Part shown: positions 8,480 through 17,377 of the stretch, piece by piece | Position numbering within the stretch: the first letter of the stretch is position 1 | Layout of the letters: every line of letters starts with the position of its first letter | DNA from: Bacteroidota bacterium | GTDB taxonomy: Bacteria > Bacteroidota > Bacteroidia > Sphingobacteriales > Sphingobacteriaceae | Assembly (NCBI GenBank): GCA_013286235.1 | Contig: JABDGE010000018.1 | Span: 1 to 51,588, forward strand | DNA length: 51,588 nucleotides | Direction of reading: 5' to 3' | Position numbers and translations under genes: made by a program | Notes under the pieces: generated by a model | Told to the model about the DNA's origin: nothing | The model's input: the letters and a program-made list of their open reading frames with translations, nothing else | Database searches by the model: none

Positions 8480-8968
8480 TCAATACACCCCGTTGATCCT
8501 TGCTAATAAAGCGATCTGTCCTGAATGGTAGATATGATGTTGTATCAATCCGCGTACCAATTCTTCAAAGCTTACTCCGGTACCCAGCTCGGGGCTGCGG
8601 TCTTCGTTCATGGGGTCGTTCCATTGCTTCTCGGGGAAATTTTGGATAACACCCAGCAAATTTACGTTAACAAGTTTCAGGTCGTTGACATAGGTTTGCC
8701 ATTTTTCCTCGTCGGGGGCGCCGGTTTCGGGCCAGTCGCCGCTGGAGGGCAACCGGGCTTTAGCGCCATTGAGGCGGTCGAGCACTTCCTCGGTCCAGGA
8801 GAGCATGTGCAACAGTATTTCGGCAATGTTGTGAATAGAACCAGGCGGCTTTTCGAACGCTGCTTCGAAGGTTACCGGTTCCAAAATTGCGTATACGGAC
8901 GACCCATACCAGGGGTCGCCGCTTAATACTTTTTCCAGTTCAGTTGAAAGTTTTTCGGATATGATCAT
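8480..8968 (-). CDS. DinB/YfiT-like putative metal-dependent protein
   Basis: 162 residues with the four-helix DinB-like pattern. Candidate metal-binding histidines are in EILLHMLSWTEEVLDRL (helix 2, about residue 54) and in the C-terminal IQHHIYHSGQIALL (about residues 142-152), the canonical H...HxxxH arrangement of this superfamily. In low-GC bacteria related proteins are bacillithiol S-transferases or damage-inducible proteins; which applies here cannot be judged. Its ATG overlaps the stop of the upstream FAD-dependent dehydrogenase gene by four bases, so the two are probably co-translated. Confidence 0.85.
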   Translation of the reverse strand: MIISEKLSTELEKVLSGDPWYGSSVYAILEPVTFEAAFEKPPGSIHNIAEILLHMLSWTEEVLDRLNGAKARLPSSGDWPETGAPDEEKWQTYVNDLKLVNVNLLGVIQNFPEKQWNDPMNEDRSPELGTGVSFEELVRGLIQHHIYHSGQIALLARINGVY

Positions 8969-10515
8969 GATAAATAATTTTTAACTGCCGAGGCGCAATT
9001 GATCCCATCGATAGCAGCCGAAATAATGCCGCCTGCGTAGCCTGCGCCTTCGCCGCAGGGAAACAAACCAGCAACCTGAGGGTGCTGCAGCGTTTCTTTG
9101 TCGCGAGGTATTTTTACCGGCGACGAGGTGCGCGATTCCACGCCCACCAATATTGCTTCATTGGTATAATAGCCTTTCATCTTAAGGCCGAATGCCGGCA
9201 GCGCCTTGCGGAGTCTTGAGCAGATCCAGCCGGGCAAAATATCGTTCAGCATAGTTGATTTTGTACCGGGAAGATAGGAACTTACCGGGAGATCGACAGA
9301 CAGCCTGTTTTCCACAAAATCAACCATGCGCTGTGCGGGAGCTACGAGTTTACCACCGCCGGCGCGGAAGGCCAATCGTTCAATCTGCTGCTGAAAGCAC
9401 AGCATTTTTAAGGGGTCGTTATCACTTCCCTTAACATCTGCAAGTTCCACTTGTACTACGGTGCCCGAATTGGCGAAGGGATTGTTGCGTTTTGACGGGC
9501 TCCAGCCGTTGACGACTATTTCATCGACTTCTGTGGCACAAGGGGCAATGATACCGCCCGGGCACATGCAAAAGGAAAACACGCCACGGCTTTCCACTTG
9601 TTCCACCAAATTATAGTAGGATGGCGGCAGATTCGGGTCGCGAACTGCACAGTGGTATTGTGCCTGGTCGATGATCTCCTGCGGATGCTCTATCCGCACT
9701 CCCAGTGCGAAGGGTTTCGACTCGACAAGGATATTTTGCCGGTGCAGCATTTCGAACACATCGCGGGCGGAATGGCCGGTAGCGAGAATAAGCGCGTCTG
9801 CATAAAGCTTATCGCCGGTCGCCAACTCAACGCCTTTTATTTTGGTTGATTCCGTCAAAAGGCCGATAACCTTTGCGTCGAAAATGACTTCGCCGCCAGC
9901 ATTTAAAATACTATCTTTTATTGAAGTGATAATTTGCGGCAATTTATTGGTGCCGATATGCGGACGGGCGTCCACCATGATATCGGGCGTAGCGCCGTGA
10001 GCGACAAATGTTTTTAAAACGCCATTTACATCGCCCCGCTTGGTGGATCGGGTGTACAGTTTACCGTCGGAGTAAGTTCCTGCGCCACCTTCCCCAAAGC
10101 AATAGTTGGATTCGGGGTTGACGATCCCCTGTTTGTTAATATTGGCCAAATCGCGGCGGCGTTGCTTCACGTCTTTACCGCGTTCCAGGATAATTGGTTT
10201 TAAACCGAGCTCGATACAACGCAATGCGGCAAACAAGCCGGCGGGGCCGGCGCCGATAATGAGAACGGGTTTTGCATTTTTTACATCCGGATAGCTGACG
10301 TTATAAACTTCGGCAGCGTATGGCTCATCGATATACACCTGCACCTGCATGCGGTAAATCACTTTTCGGCCACGTGCGTCGATGGAACGTTTAAGGATAT
10401 GGACGGCGCTTATTTTTTGAGGAGATATATTTAGCGAGGATGCGGCAATCTTTTTCAATGCTACATCATCCTCTTGTTGCCCTGGCGGACAAACAATTTC
10501 AATTTCTTTGATCAT
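8965..10515 (-). CDS. NAD(P)/FAD-dependent oxidoreductase of uncharacterised FAD-dependent dehydrogenase family
   Basis: 516-residue flavoprotein. After a roughly 85-residue N-terminal domain (IKEIEIVCPPGQQEDDVALK) comes the dinucleotide-binding motif PVLIIGAGPAGLFAALRCIE followed by an acidic residue in ILERGKDV. Further signatures are YCFGEGGAGTYSDGKLYTR, ADALILATGHSARDVFEML and the C-terminal GLFPCGEGAGYAGGIISAAIDG that closes the FAD site. This is the COG2509-type family of uncharacterised FAD-dependent dehydrogenases, usual length about 510-550. It is the first gene of a two-gene minus-strand unit with the DinB-like gene. Substrate unknown. Confidence 0.88.
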   Translation of the reverse strand: MIKEIEIVCPPGQQEDDVALKKIAASSLNISPQKISAVHILKRSIDARGRKVIYRMQVQVYIDEPYAAEVYNVSYPDVKNAKPVLIIGAGPAGLFAALRCIELGLKPIILERGKDVKQRRRDLANINKQGIVNPESNYCFGEGGAGTYSDGKLYTRSTKRGDVNGVLKTFVAHGATPDIMVDARPHIGTNKLPQIITSIKDSILNAGGEVIFDAKVIGLLTESTKIKGVELATGDKLYADALILATGHSARDVFEMLHRQNILVESKPFALGVRIEHPQEIIDQAQYHCAVRDPNLPPSYYNLVEQVESRGVFSFCMCPGGIIAPCATEVDEIVVNGWSPSKRNNPFANSGTVVQVELADVKGSDNDPLKMLCFQQQIERLAFRAGGGKLVAPAQRMVDFVENRLSVDLPVSSYLPGTKSTMLNDILPGWICSRLRKALPAFGLKMKGYYTNEAILVGVESRTSSPVKIPRDKETLQHPQVAGLFPCGEGAGYAGGIISAAIDGINCASAVKNYLS

Positions 10516-10622
10516 TGTTTTGCCAGGTTTTTATCCCGGATGAAGCAAAGGTAGAATTATTTCAATTCCCGGTCTTTTGAACTACTTTAAAAAATTATTG
10601 GCTTTTTCATTAGCACACTTCT

Positions 10623-11246
10623 TTATTTTTTCGCATCCACTGTCCCCTTAAATTTCAGTGCGTGAAAAATAGGGATCAGTCTGTCTGGAACAAAATCGCT
10701 TGGATTGTTGCCAAGATAAAAATAATAAGCATCTGCAAGGCTATCTTTATGTATCGCTACTGCCGAACAATATTTGTAGCCTTTACCAAAATCGCCCGCA
10801 ACCTCGCAAAACCCGGAGGCACCCCAGTCAGCGTTGAACTCATTCTTGACCGCATCCGTAGGAAAAACTCTGATTTGGTGTCTTGTGCCGTTGCTGATGT
10901 TACCCATCGTACTGACAAATGCTCCATAATATAATTTATTCGGCCCTATCATCATCACTGTGCCACCGCTTTCCTGGTTTTTCTGCATCGCATTAAACTG
11001 TATAAAAACACTATCGAGCGGGTTGATAGCGTACCTGATCTCAAAGTTTCGACTAGTATCTTTTATGGCGTATTCATAATGCATTTGGCTGTTTTTTACC
11101 ACAGGCACCTCAATGTAGCCCGGCGGAGGCATAAACGTCATTTGTGATCGATTTAACCTGTCGGCGAATAGTGAAGGTAAGTTATCGGCTTTGAACGACA
11201 ATACCGTAATTGAGCAAAGCAGAAGGGTAAGGTAAGGTTTCTTCAT
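10623..11246 (-). CDS. Secreted hypothetical protein
   Basis: 207 residues with a plausible Sec signal peptide (MKKPYLTLLLCSITVLSFKA). No recognised domain; the mature part is mixed a/b with Pro-rich FMPPPGYIEVPVV, which suggests a small periplasmic or extracellular protein. The Cys in the signal region is not followed by a clear lipobox pattern, so I do not call it a lipoprotein. It is isolated on the minus strand, 107 bases from the FAD dehydrogenase start. Function unknown. Confidence 0.7.
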   Translation of the reverse strand: MKKPYLTLLLCSITVLSFKADNLPSLFADRLNRSQMTFMPPPGYIEVPVVKNSQMHYEYAIKDTSRNFEIRYAINPLDSVFIQFNAMQKNQESGGTVMMIGPNKLYYGAFVSTMGNISNGTRHQIRVFPTDAVKNEFNADWGASGFCEVAGDFGKGYKYCSAVAIHKDSLADAYYFYLGNNPSDFVPDRLIPIFHALKFKGTVDAKK

Positions 11247-11490
11247 GACCCGATCAAATAAGAAATAAATATATCAAATTTAATCGGCACAACTATATCC
11301 CATTAATGATTTATGTCGGGCACCCAGCGTCTTCGAACTTTGGACTTAAGGCTTAAGACTCCGGGTTGATAAAAAACGTTCGCCTTTGTATCACCAACTG
11401 TGCGAAAACGAACAGTTTCGTAGCTCGCTTTATTTTTTATTTGACTGAAAATCAGCAAAATAAAATTGAGGTATCAATATTGGCATAGGG

Positions 11491-12075
11491 ATGCCAAACA
11501 CACGAACGATGATGACCACCGATTTACGATTAGCCGAAATGTGGCGGGGCTGCCTGCAAAACGATCGCAAACAGCAGGAATTATTATACCGCACCCTGGC
11601 GCCGCGCATGCTGGCAGTTTGCATGCGTTATGCCCATGATAAAGACGAAGCCCAGGATATATTGCAGGAAGGCTTTATAAAAATGTTTAACAACGCTCAT
11701 AAATACCGTGGGGAGGGCAACCTGGAAGGATGGATACGCCGCATTATGGTGCATTGTGCCATTTCGCGCTACCGCAAACAAAAGCCTATGGTGCTGGTGG
11801 ATGATTTTGCCGAAGATAGTGACGCGTTTGGCAATGGCTATAACGACCACGGTCTGGAAGTAAAAGATCTGCTGAAAATGATACAAAAACTGCCGCAGAT
11901 GTACCGCTCGGTTTTTAATCTTTACGCTATCGAAGGTTATTCGCACCAGGAGATCGGCAAGCAACTTGGTATTACGGAGCTATTGTCGCGTACTAATTTG
12001 TGCCGGGCAAGGGTGATATTGAAGGAAATGGTGAATAAATTTACTTCGGTGGAAGTGGGGTGTTTGGCGTGTTGA
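11491..12075 (+). CDS. ECF-type RNA polymerase sigma factor
   Basis: 194-residue extracytoplasmic-function sigma factor. Region 2 is clear (LLYRTLAPRMLAVCMRYAHD, then DEAQDILQEGFIKMF, about residues 30-70) and binds core enzyme and the -10 element. Region 4 lies at about 130-180 (LPQMYRSVFNLYAIEGYSHQ, then EIGKQLGI and RTNLCRARVILKEM). In the recognition helix the usual GTS before the RxxLxRAR stretch is replaced by LLS (ITELLSRTNL), an uncommon substitution in this family. No anti-sigma FecR/RseA-like gene or TonB receptor follows; the next gene is on the opposite strand. The upstream spacer contains degenerate 8-base repeats at about 11330-11365. Confidence 0.88.
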   Translation: MPNTRTMMTTDLRLAEMWRGCLQNDRKQQELLYRTLAPRMLAVCMRYAHDKDEAQDILQEGFIKMFNNAHKYRGEGNLEGWIRRIMVHCAISRYRKQKPMVLVDDFAEDSDAFGNGYNDHGLEVKDLLKMIQKLPQMYRSVFNLYAIEGYSHQEIGKQLGITELLSRTNLCRARVILKEMVNKFTSVEVGCLAC

Positions 12076-12320
12076 GGCCGTTTTCTGTTGGAAAGGTGCA
12101 AGGTTGAAATATTGGAATGTTATGTCGCTGGATTGCCTTATCGTTATATAGTCGGATTACTTATCTTTGTGATGAAGCTGGTTTAGAACAATGACGACAA
12201 AACTTCAGGGCCGCTGCATTTAAGGTGACGGTGGTTATGTAAATGAATAGCCTTATATTTTATGTTTGTTAGCTCGGAGCAATGTGTCAGACCCACCCGC
12301 TATTTGCGGCTTTGTTTACA

Positions 12321-13457
12321 TTAAAACCTATGGCCATGTGTACTGCTAATCAATTTATCCGCCAAAAACGGAACTTTTTTTAGCATACCTATAACAATAT
12401 TGGTTAGTAAGGCTTTCCCAAAAAGATGCTGGATATATTGCCCTGTTTTTATCCGCTTTGAAAAAAGATGATTCCACTGATCACCGTAGGACTTTTCAAA
12501 ATCCTCGCGGGATATACGCCCTTTCAGATATTGATCAGCCAGCAAGAAGGCTTGCAGGGAGGCGTGCATGGCCATACTCATGCCATTGCCGCATAAAGGA
12601 GCTATGGAGCCTGCGGCATCGCCCAACATTAACACATGGTTTTCAGTGGTTGATTTTTTACTGAACATGACCTGGGAAATGGTGAGCGGCTGCTGATATA
12701 AAATAACCGCCTCGGCAAAATATTTTTTCAAAAATGGATTCTTCATCAGTACATTTTGCTCCATTACTTTGATGTCGCCGTTATTATTTTTCAAATTTTT
12801 TGAATCGGTGAGATAGCAAAGGCAATAATTATCGCCATCCACTTTTGAGATTCCGCAATAGCCATCCTTAAAATTATGCAATTCGATGCGGTTGGCCGGC
12901 AAAGCTATTTTTACATGATATTTTACCGCAACGTAATTTTTCCCGCCGGAGGAAACAGGCTTAATTAATCCCCGGTTTAATTTTTTATCTAAAGCTGATC
13001 TTTTACCATACGCGCCATAAGCTATTTTTGCCCGGTAGGTATGCTGATCGGTTTTTATGAGAAATAAGTCATTTTCAAAAACGACATCAGTAACTTTTGT
13101 CTCCTCTAATAATATTACGCCTTTAGCTTTTGCAATAGCGGCCAATGTTGAATCAAGCGTGTACCGGCTGATGCCAAATCCGCCCAAATCTAACTTCCGG
13201 GTGAATGTGGTTCCGTTAGGGGAGGATATTTTTACTTCGCTGATCATTGGAAGGTCCATATTTGAAAGGGGCATGCCGAGCCGTTCGAGAAAATCATAAC
13301 TCTCCATCGAAATATACTCGCCGCACACTTTATGAAAGGGATATTTCTCTTTTTCAAATAAAATAATTGAATAGCCGGCGTCGGCCAATTGAATTGCCAG
13401 TGTTAAGCCGGCCAGGCCGCCGCCCACAATTCCACAATCAACTATTTGCTCATTCAT
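12321..13457 (-). CDS. FAD-dependent oxidoreductase, geranylgeranyl-reductase/monooxygenase-like, of the polyketide operon
   Basis: 378-residue flavoprotein, last gene of the four-gene polyketide operon. FAD motif DCGIVGGGLAGLTLAIQLAD (residues 7-26) with acidic FEKEKYPFHKVCGEYIS, the PxxKxCG pattern shared by geranylgeranyl reductases and flavin hydroxylases/halogenases; the second flavin motif MLGDAAGSIAPLCGNGMSMA is at about 278-297. No halogenase WxWxIP motif is seen. Its ATG overlaps the upstream methyltransferase stop by eight bases. By analogy with the Streptomyces srsABC operon, whose third gene is a flavin hydroxylase acting on an alkylresorcinol, it may hydroxylate the aromatic product; reduction of a prenyl chain is the alternative. 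Both are inference. Confidence 0.82.
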   Translation of the reverse strand: MNEQIVDCGIVGGGLAGLTLAIQLADAGYSIILFEKEKYPFHKVCGEYISMESYDFLERLGMPLSNMDLPMISEVKISSPNGTTFTRKLDLGGFGISRYTLDSTLAAIAKAKGVILLEETKVTDVVFENDLFLIKTDQHTYRAKIAYGAYGKRSALDKKLNRGLIKPVSSGGKNYVAVKYHVKIALPANRIELHNFKDGYCGISKVDGDNYCLCYLTDSKNLKNNNGDIKVMEQNVLMKNPFLKKYFAEAVILYQQPLTISQVMFSKKSTTENHVLMLGDAAGSIAPLCGNGMSMAMHASLQAFLLADQYLKGRISREDFEKSYGDQWNHLFSKRIKTGQYIQHLFGKALLTNIVIGMLKKVPFLADKLISSTHGHRF

Positions 13458-14148
13458 TGGGGTAAATGATCACAAGGTGACGGAAAGCCGGGCAATTCCT
13501 TATTAAATAGTTTTTGACCCCAGCTTTTTGAAGTATTGCATGCCATTCCTTTTTTTTGAACCCACGCGCCACGGATAATGGCGCATCATTTTTTACCAGC
13601 GGCGATTTTGAAAAAAGGCGGGTAATTACTTTAATGGCGTAGTAAGCTACCGGGTTTCTCTCAAGGTCGTTGATGATAAATACTGCTTTATTTTTATTGC
13701 AAAATTTGATAAAACCCGTGATTTCCTCTTCGGTAAAATGATGGCAGAATAAAGAGGCGTGAACAATAGCTATATCATTGATCTTTGAAAAAACATTTCT
13801 GAAATCATCGCAATAAAAATCCATCCCGGGAAAGTCTTTGCAAGTACTTTTGGCGTAATCAATACAATCCTGCTTCAAATCAATTCCTGCTAAGTGGATT
13901 TTATACCCGTTTTTGCCAGCCCATTCGGCAATTGCTTTTAATGAATCCCCGCCTCCACAGCCAATGTCAATCACTTTATAGGTTTTTGACTTAGCGGTTA
14001 TAACTTTTTTCAGCCCTTTTAACGAGATCGCGTACCCGCCTAAGTATTTGTTTATTATTGCCAACTCCTTCAGATTTTGAAACAGCAAGCCTTTATCGAT
14101 GTTCGGCGCATCTAATAGCTCTTTTTGGTATGAGCGCTGTTTAAACAT
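13450..14148 (-). CDS. SAM-dependent methyltransferase of the polyketide operon
   Basis: 232-residue class I methyltransferase. Motif I is YKVIDIGCGGGDSLKAIAEW (about residues 72-91), followed by HLAGIDLKQDCIDYA with the acidic ribose-binding Asp, then FYCDDFRNVF and VHASLFCHHF. The C-terminal half (FINDLERNPVAYYAIKVITR, then GFKKKEWHAIL) resembles methyltransferases paired with type III polyketide synthases. Start at 14148 (MFKQRSYQKELLD) is preferred over 14199, which would run further into the upstream gene. It overlaps the polyketide synthase stop by eight bases and the FAD gene by eight bases. Likely C- or O-methylates the polyketide phenol. Confidence 0.85.
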   Translation of the reverse strand: MFKQRSYQKELLDAPNIDKGLLFQNLKELAIINKYLGGYAISLKGLKKVITAKSKTYKVIDIGCGGGDSLKAIAEWAGKNGYKIHLAGIDLKQDCIDYAKSTCKDFPGMDFYCDDFRNVFSKINDIAIVHASLFCHHFTEEEITGFIKFCNKNKAVFIINDLERNPVAYYAIKVITRLFSKSPLVKNDAPLSVARGFKKKEWHAILQKAGVKNYLIRNCPAFRHLVIIYPNE

Positions 14149-15247
14149 TTTCAAGTATGATCGATTCCATCGTAAGGCCGGGGCCGAATGCAACGCCATA
14201 GGTAAGCTCTTTTTTATTTGCCTGTACCTTGGTATGCAAAATATCTTTCAGCACAAACAAAACCGTAGGAGACGACATATTGCCGTAATTCTTCAATACC
14301 CGGTAGGAACTTTCCAGATCGAGCGTGCTTAATTCAAGCTCTTTTTGGATCACTTCCAATATTTTTCTTCCGCCGGGATGTATCGCCCAATGCGTAATAT
14401 CGGCCGTTTCTATTTCAAGCCCTTTCATTGAATCGTTAAACAGGCTTTTGATCCCTTTCTCGATCAATTGCGGGATGTATGAACTTAACGACATTAAAAA
14501 ACCTGTCGATGACAATTGCCAGGTCATGTCTCGCTTCCCGTTCAGCTCAATTTGCGAATGAAATTTTTTTATCCCGAACCCCTTAAAGTCATTTTTTGAA
14601 GCAATATTGTCGGGCACAACCAAGGCAGCCGCAGCGCCGTCAGCGAACAGCATATTAGCTACAATATTGTCCAAATCGTCGATTTTTTGAAAATGAATGG
14701 TGCATAGCTCCACACAAACCACCAGCACTGCTGCAGCTGGCTCGCATTTACATATGTAATCGGCCTGTTTTAACGCATGAATGGCGGCATAACAACCCAT
14801 AAAATTGATGGAGGTGCGGTTAATTGCCGGATTCAGTTTGAGGAATTGAACGATATCGATATCCAACCCCGGTGCGGATAAGCCAGTGCAGGAAACAGTA
14901 ATAAGATGTGTAATTTGGCTGCTAAGAACTTTTTCCTTAATACACTTTTCAATTGCCTGGATACACAGCGGCAGTGCCGATTTATTAAAATATTGCATCC
15001 TGTATTCAATAGAAGGAAACGGTTCAAGATTATGCGTTTTTGGAAAAAAAACTCTTTCTTCCTTACCCGACGAGTAATCGGGTATTACTGAATACCGGCT
15101 GCTGATCCCGCTTTTGGAATACATAATTTTTAGTTTCCTTTTTTTCTGTTCGGAATCCGCATGAAATTCAGCCATAAACTCACCTAAATCAGGTTGGCTG
15201 TGTTTATAGGCCGGCAATGCGGTTGATATACTTGCTATAACGCTCAT
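14141..15247 (-). CDS. Type III polyketide synthase (chalcone/stilbene synthase family)
   Basis: 368-residue homodimeric-type ketosynthase that extends an acyl-CoA starter with malonyl-CoA and cyclises it. The catalytic triad is visible: Cys120 in LITVSCTGLSAPGLDI, His290 in THWAIHPGGRKIL and Asn323 in NYGNMSSPTVLFVL. Other family marks are NFMGCYAAIHALKQAD and LFADGAAAALV. The C-terminal PGLTMESIIL is the usual GPG-like loop (GVAFGPGLTMES). Overlaps the upstream UbiA gene by four bases and the methyltransferase by eight. Starter unit and product type (resorcinol, pyrone or phloroglucinol) cannot be read off; the lack of neighbouring acyl-chain genes suggests it uses fatty acyl-CoA or -ACP from primary metabolism. 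Confidence 0.92.
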   Translation of the reverse strand: MSVIASISTALPAYKHSQPDLGEFMAEFHADSEQKKRKLKIMYSKSGISSRYSVIPDYSSGKEERVFFPKTHNLEPFPSIEYRMQYFNKSALPLCIQAIEKCIKEKVLSSQITHLITVSCTGLSAPGLDIDIVQFLKLNPAINRTSINFMGCYAAIHALKQADYICKCEPAAAVLVVCVELCTIHFQKIDDLDNIVANMLFADGAAAALVVPDNIASKNDFKGFGIKKFHSQIELNGKRDMTWQLSSTGFLMSLSSYIPQLIEKGIKSLFNDSMKGLEIETADITHWAIHPGGRKILEVIQKELELSTLDLESSYRVLKNYGNMSSPTVLFVLKDILHTKVQANKKELTYGVAFGPGLTMESIILENV

Positions 15248-16194
15248 TTAAGGGTATTCAGAATTAGCAGTGTGATAAAAAATAAATTCATGCAGGTAGC
15301 GGCAATGAAATTCATCCGCATGGTGTTTTTAAATGATGCCTGTTTAGCATCCCTGATCACCTTCAGGAACCATTGAATGAAAAAATATACAACAGGAAAC
15401 AAAAAAGCCTGGAATAAAATGAAATGCCCCGTTTCTTGTATCGAATTAAAATAGAAATACAATAACCCGTTGGCAACTGCAAACATAAGGCCGCAGAAAA
15501 TAAATGTACCCCTGATACCCAGTTTATAACTTATGGTAATATCGCCCGCAGCTTTGTCGGCTTCGTGCTGGTACACCTGTGTAAGCGGATAAACGCCGCT
15601 AATTAAAAACAAACAAGCGGCTAATACCAGCATGATCGTGCTGTTCAACTCAACCGCAATTTTGCTGACCCCGCTGTAAACCATCCAGAAAGTAAAAGCA
15701 CCCTGGAAAAACACCACAATTAAAAAGCCGGGTATGGGGTATTTTTTTATCCTGGTGCCTTTATAACTATAGGCCCTTGAAGCCAGCATATAGGCTAAAA
15801 CACTGACAAAAAAATAAGAACCCAATAACAGGGATAGGCTTAACCCGATTATATCAAATAATATAGATGCATAAAAAAGTTGCTTTGTAGGTTTGGGAGG
15901 ATGTTCCAGTCCCCCTATGCTGGATTCATCCTGATCCATATAACTGTTATAGCCATTACTTGCCGGGTAAATGAAAAGATGTAAAACAAAAAAACAAATA
16001 GCAGCTTTTCTCCAGTCTATTTCCGGCGCCCGGCTCAATGCAAAAAAAAATACAGGCATCAGGAAATACGAAAACGGGATCCTCAGCAACTTCAGCGTAT
16101 CTATAGCTGTACCGGTTAAACCGACTTCGGATTTATGTTCAGCGGATATTTCTTTATTTTTCAATGGTATGGCTGTACATCTTATTTTAAACAT
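15244..16194 (-). CDS. UbiA-family prenyltransferase
   Basis: 316-residue polytopic membrane protein, first gene of the polyketide operon. It has about eight hydrophobic segments. The first prenyl-diphosphate/Mg site is NGYNSYMDQDESS (residues 80-92), a divergent form of NDxxDxxxD; the second is VYQHEADKAAGDITIS. UbiA enzymes attach isoprenoid chains to aromatic rings in the membrane, so prenylation of the polyketide phenol is the natural guess. EboC-type UbiA proteins have a similar second motif, but no other ebo genes are present. Start is ATG 16194; a TTG at 16206 is in frame just upstream. Overlap with the polyketide synthase start is four bases. Confidence 0.88.
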   Translation of the reverse strand: MFKIRCTAIPLKNKEISAEHKSEVGLTGTAIDTLKLLRIPFSYFLMPVFFFALSRAPEIDWRKAAICFFVLHLFIYPASNGYNSYMDQDESSIGGLEHPPKPTKQLFYASILFDIIGLSLSLLLGSYFFVSVLAYMLASRAYSYKGTRIKKYPIPGFLIVVFFQGAFTFWMVYSGVSKIAVELNSTIMLVLAACLFLISGVYPLTQVYQHEADKAAGDITISYKLGIRGTFIFCGLMFAVANGLLYFYFNSIQETGHFILFQAFLFPVVYFFIQWFLKVIRDAKQASFKNTMRMNFIAATCMNLFFITLLILNTLK

Positions 16195-16321
16195 ACGGGG
16201 GAACAATCAAATAGGTTGACACAATATGTAATAAAATGTTGGTTGTATACTTAGGTTTTGGAAATAATATATTTTATAGCTGGTTTTCAAGTACAGCCTT
16301 TCTTCTTCCCGTCTTTCGGTT

Positions 16322-16335
16322 CCGATAGCTATCGG
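16322..16335. repeat. Copy of the CCGATAGCTATCGG palindrome
   Basis: 14-bp perfect core of the 16-bp palindrome seen at 2778-2793 and 40886-40901, located just beyond the 3' end of oxyR, between it and the polyketide operon promoter. Confidence 0.75.
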
Positions 16336-16352
16336 GATCCCAACTCCGCCAT

Positions 16353-17288
16353 TCAAATATCCAGCAGTTCCTTTTTCTTCTTGCTCTTCATTCGTTTGGG
16401 CAAAAACTCCAATATTTCGTTTTTCAAGGCCTCGATCAGGCGGCGTTTTAAAAAATTGCGTTGGATAACGATGCTTACTTCGCGGGCAGGTTCCGGTGAT
16501 TTGAAATACCTTACCTTGTCCATTTGCTTGTCGCTCAACTCGGCAAGCGCCAGTTCCGGAAGTATAGTGGCGCCGTTATTCTGATCCACCATGCGTTTAA
16601 GGGTTTCTACGCTGCCGGTATTGTATTCAAAATGTTTAAATCCCTGCGTAGCTTTGCGCCGCTGGCAAATGTTTAGTACCTGCTCGCGCATACAATGCCC
16701 TTCGTTCAGGATCCAAATTTCCTCCATATCGATGTCTTCGGGGCTGATGCTTTTCTTTTTTGAAAGCTTGCTGTTTTTGGATACGTAAGCCACAAAGTTT
16801 TCATAAAATACCGGTATCTCGGTCAGGTTGTTTTCGTGGAGCGGCGTCGAAAGTATCCCGCAGTCGATCAGTCCCAGTTTCAGTTCCTGGATAATCTGCT
16901 CCGTTGTTTGCTCCGAAACAATGAGCTTAACCTGGGGATATTTTTCAATAAAGCCATGGAGTATCTTCGGCAATATATAAGGGGCCACTGTGGGAATGAT
17001 ACCTACTTTCAATTCGCCGGAAAGTTCCTTTTGCCGATCGGTAATAATCTCCCGGATCTTTTCGCATTCCGATAATAATATCCTCGCCTGTGAAATGATC
17101 TCATCGCCGATCTCCGTGGGAACAACCGGCTGCCGGCTCCGGTCGAATAGCTTAACGCCCAGCGTATCCTCCAGCTTTTGTATCTGCATGCTCAATGTAG
17201 GCTGGGTTACAAAGCATTTTTCGGCGGCGGTTACAAAGCTCCGGTAAGTATCCAGGGCCACAATGTATTCCAGTTGGGTGATGGTCAT
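16353..17288 (-). CDS. oxyR: LysR-type peroxide sensor OxyR
   Basis: 311-residue LysR-family regulator. N-terminal winged helix-turn-helix (MTITQLEYIVALDTYRSFVT, then FVTQPTLSMQIQKLE) and a LysR substrate domain. The redox-sensing cysteines of OxyR are present in the exact spacing: Cys199 and Cys208 in GHCMREQVLNICQRR, with the same residue numbers as in E. coli OxyR. Oxidation of this pair by peroxide switches the activator on. The gene is divergent from a catalase remnant, with an 89-base promoter gap containing two ATAG/ATTG-N7-CTAT half-sites. The C-terminus is Lys-rich (KRMKSKKKKELLDI), typical for Bacteroidota OxyR. Confidence 0.94.
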   Translation of the reverse strand: MTITQLEYIVALDTYRSFVTAAEKCFVTQPTLSMQIQKLEDTLGVKLFDRSRQPVVPTEIGDEIISQARILLSECEKIREIITDRQKELSGELKVGIIPTVAPYILPKILHGFIEKYPQVKLIVSEQTTEQIIQELKLGLIDCGILSTPLHENNLTEIPVFYENFVAYVSKNSKLSKKKSISPEDIDMEEIWILNEGHCMREQVLNICQRRKATQGFKHFEYNTGSVETLKRMVDQNNGATILPELALAELSDKQMDKVRYFKSPEPAREVSIVIQRNFLKRRLIEALKNEILEFLPKRMKSKKKKELLDI

Positions 17289-17289
17289 A

Positions 17290-17334
17290 ATAGAGTATAT
17301 CTATTCAAATATAGTAATTATTGATTTTTTCTAT
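17290..17334. promoter_or_regulatory. Candidate OxyR binding region
   Basis: In the oxyR/katA divergent gap two half-sites fit the OxyR ATAG-N7-CTAT rule: an exact one at 17290-17304 directly next to the oxyR start codon and a one-mismatch one (ATTG-N7-CTAT) at 17320-17334. Their centres are 30 bases apart, about three helical turns, rather than the 22 of the E. coli consensus. A further ATAG lies at 17311. Confidence 0.55.
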
Positions 17335-17377
17335 TGGAATATTTTTTTGAAGTTTGACTGAACTAACATGAACAGCT

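Noticed and set aside
12321..13457. Flavin-dependent halogenase
   Set aside because: The WxWxIP signature and the halogenase Lys motif are not visible.
15244..16194. EboC of an ebo operon
   Set aside because: The second UbiA motif is similar, but no other ebo gene is nearby and the gene is locked into a polyketide operon by overlap.
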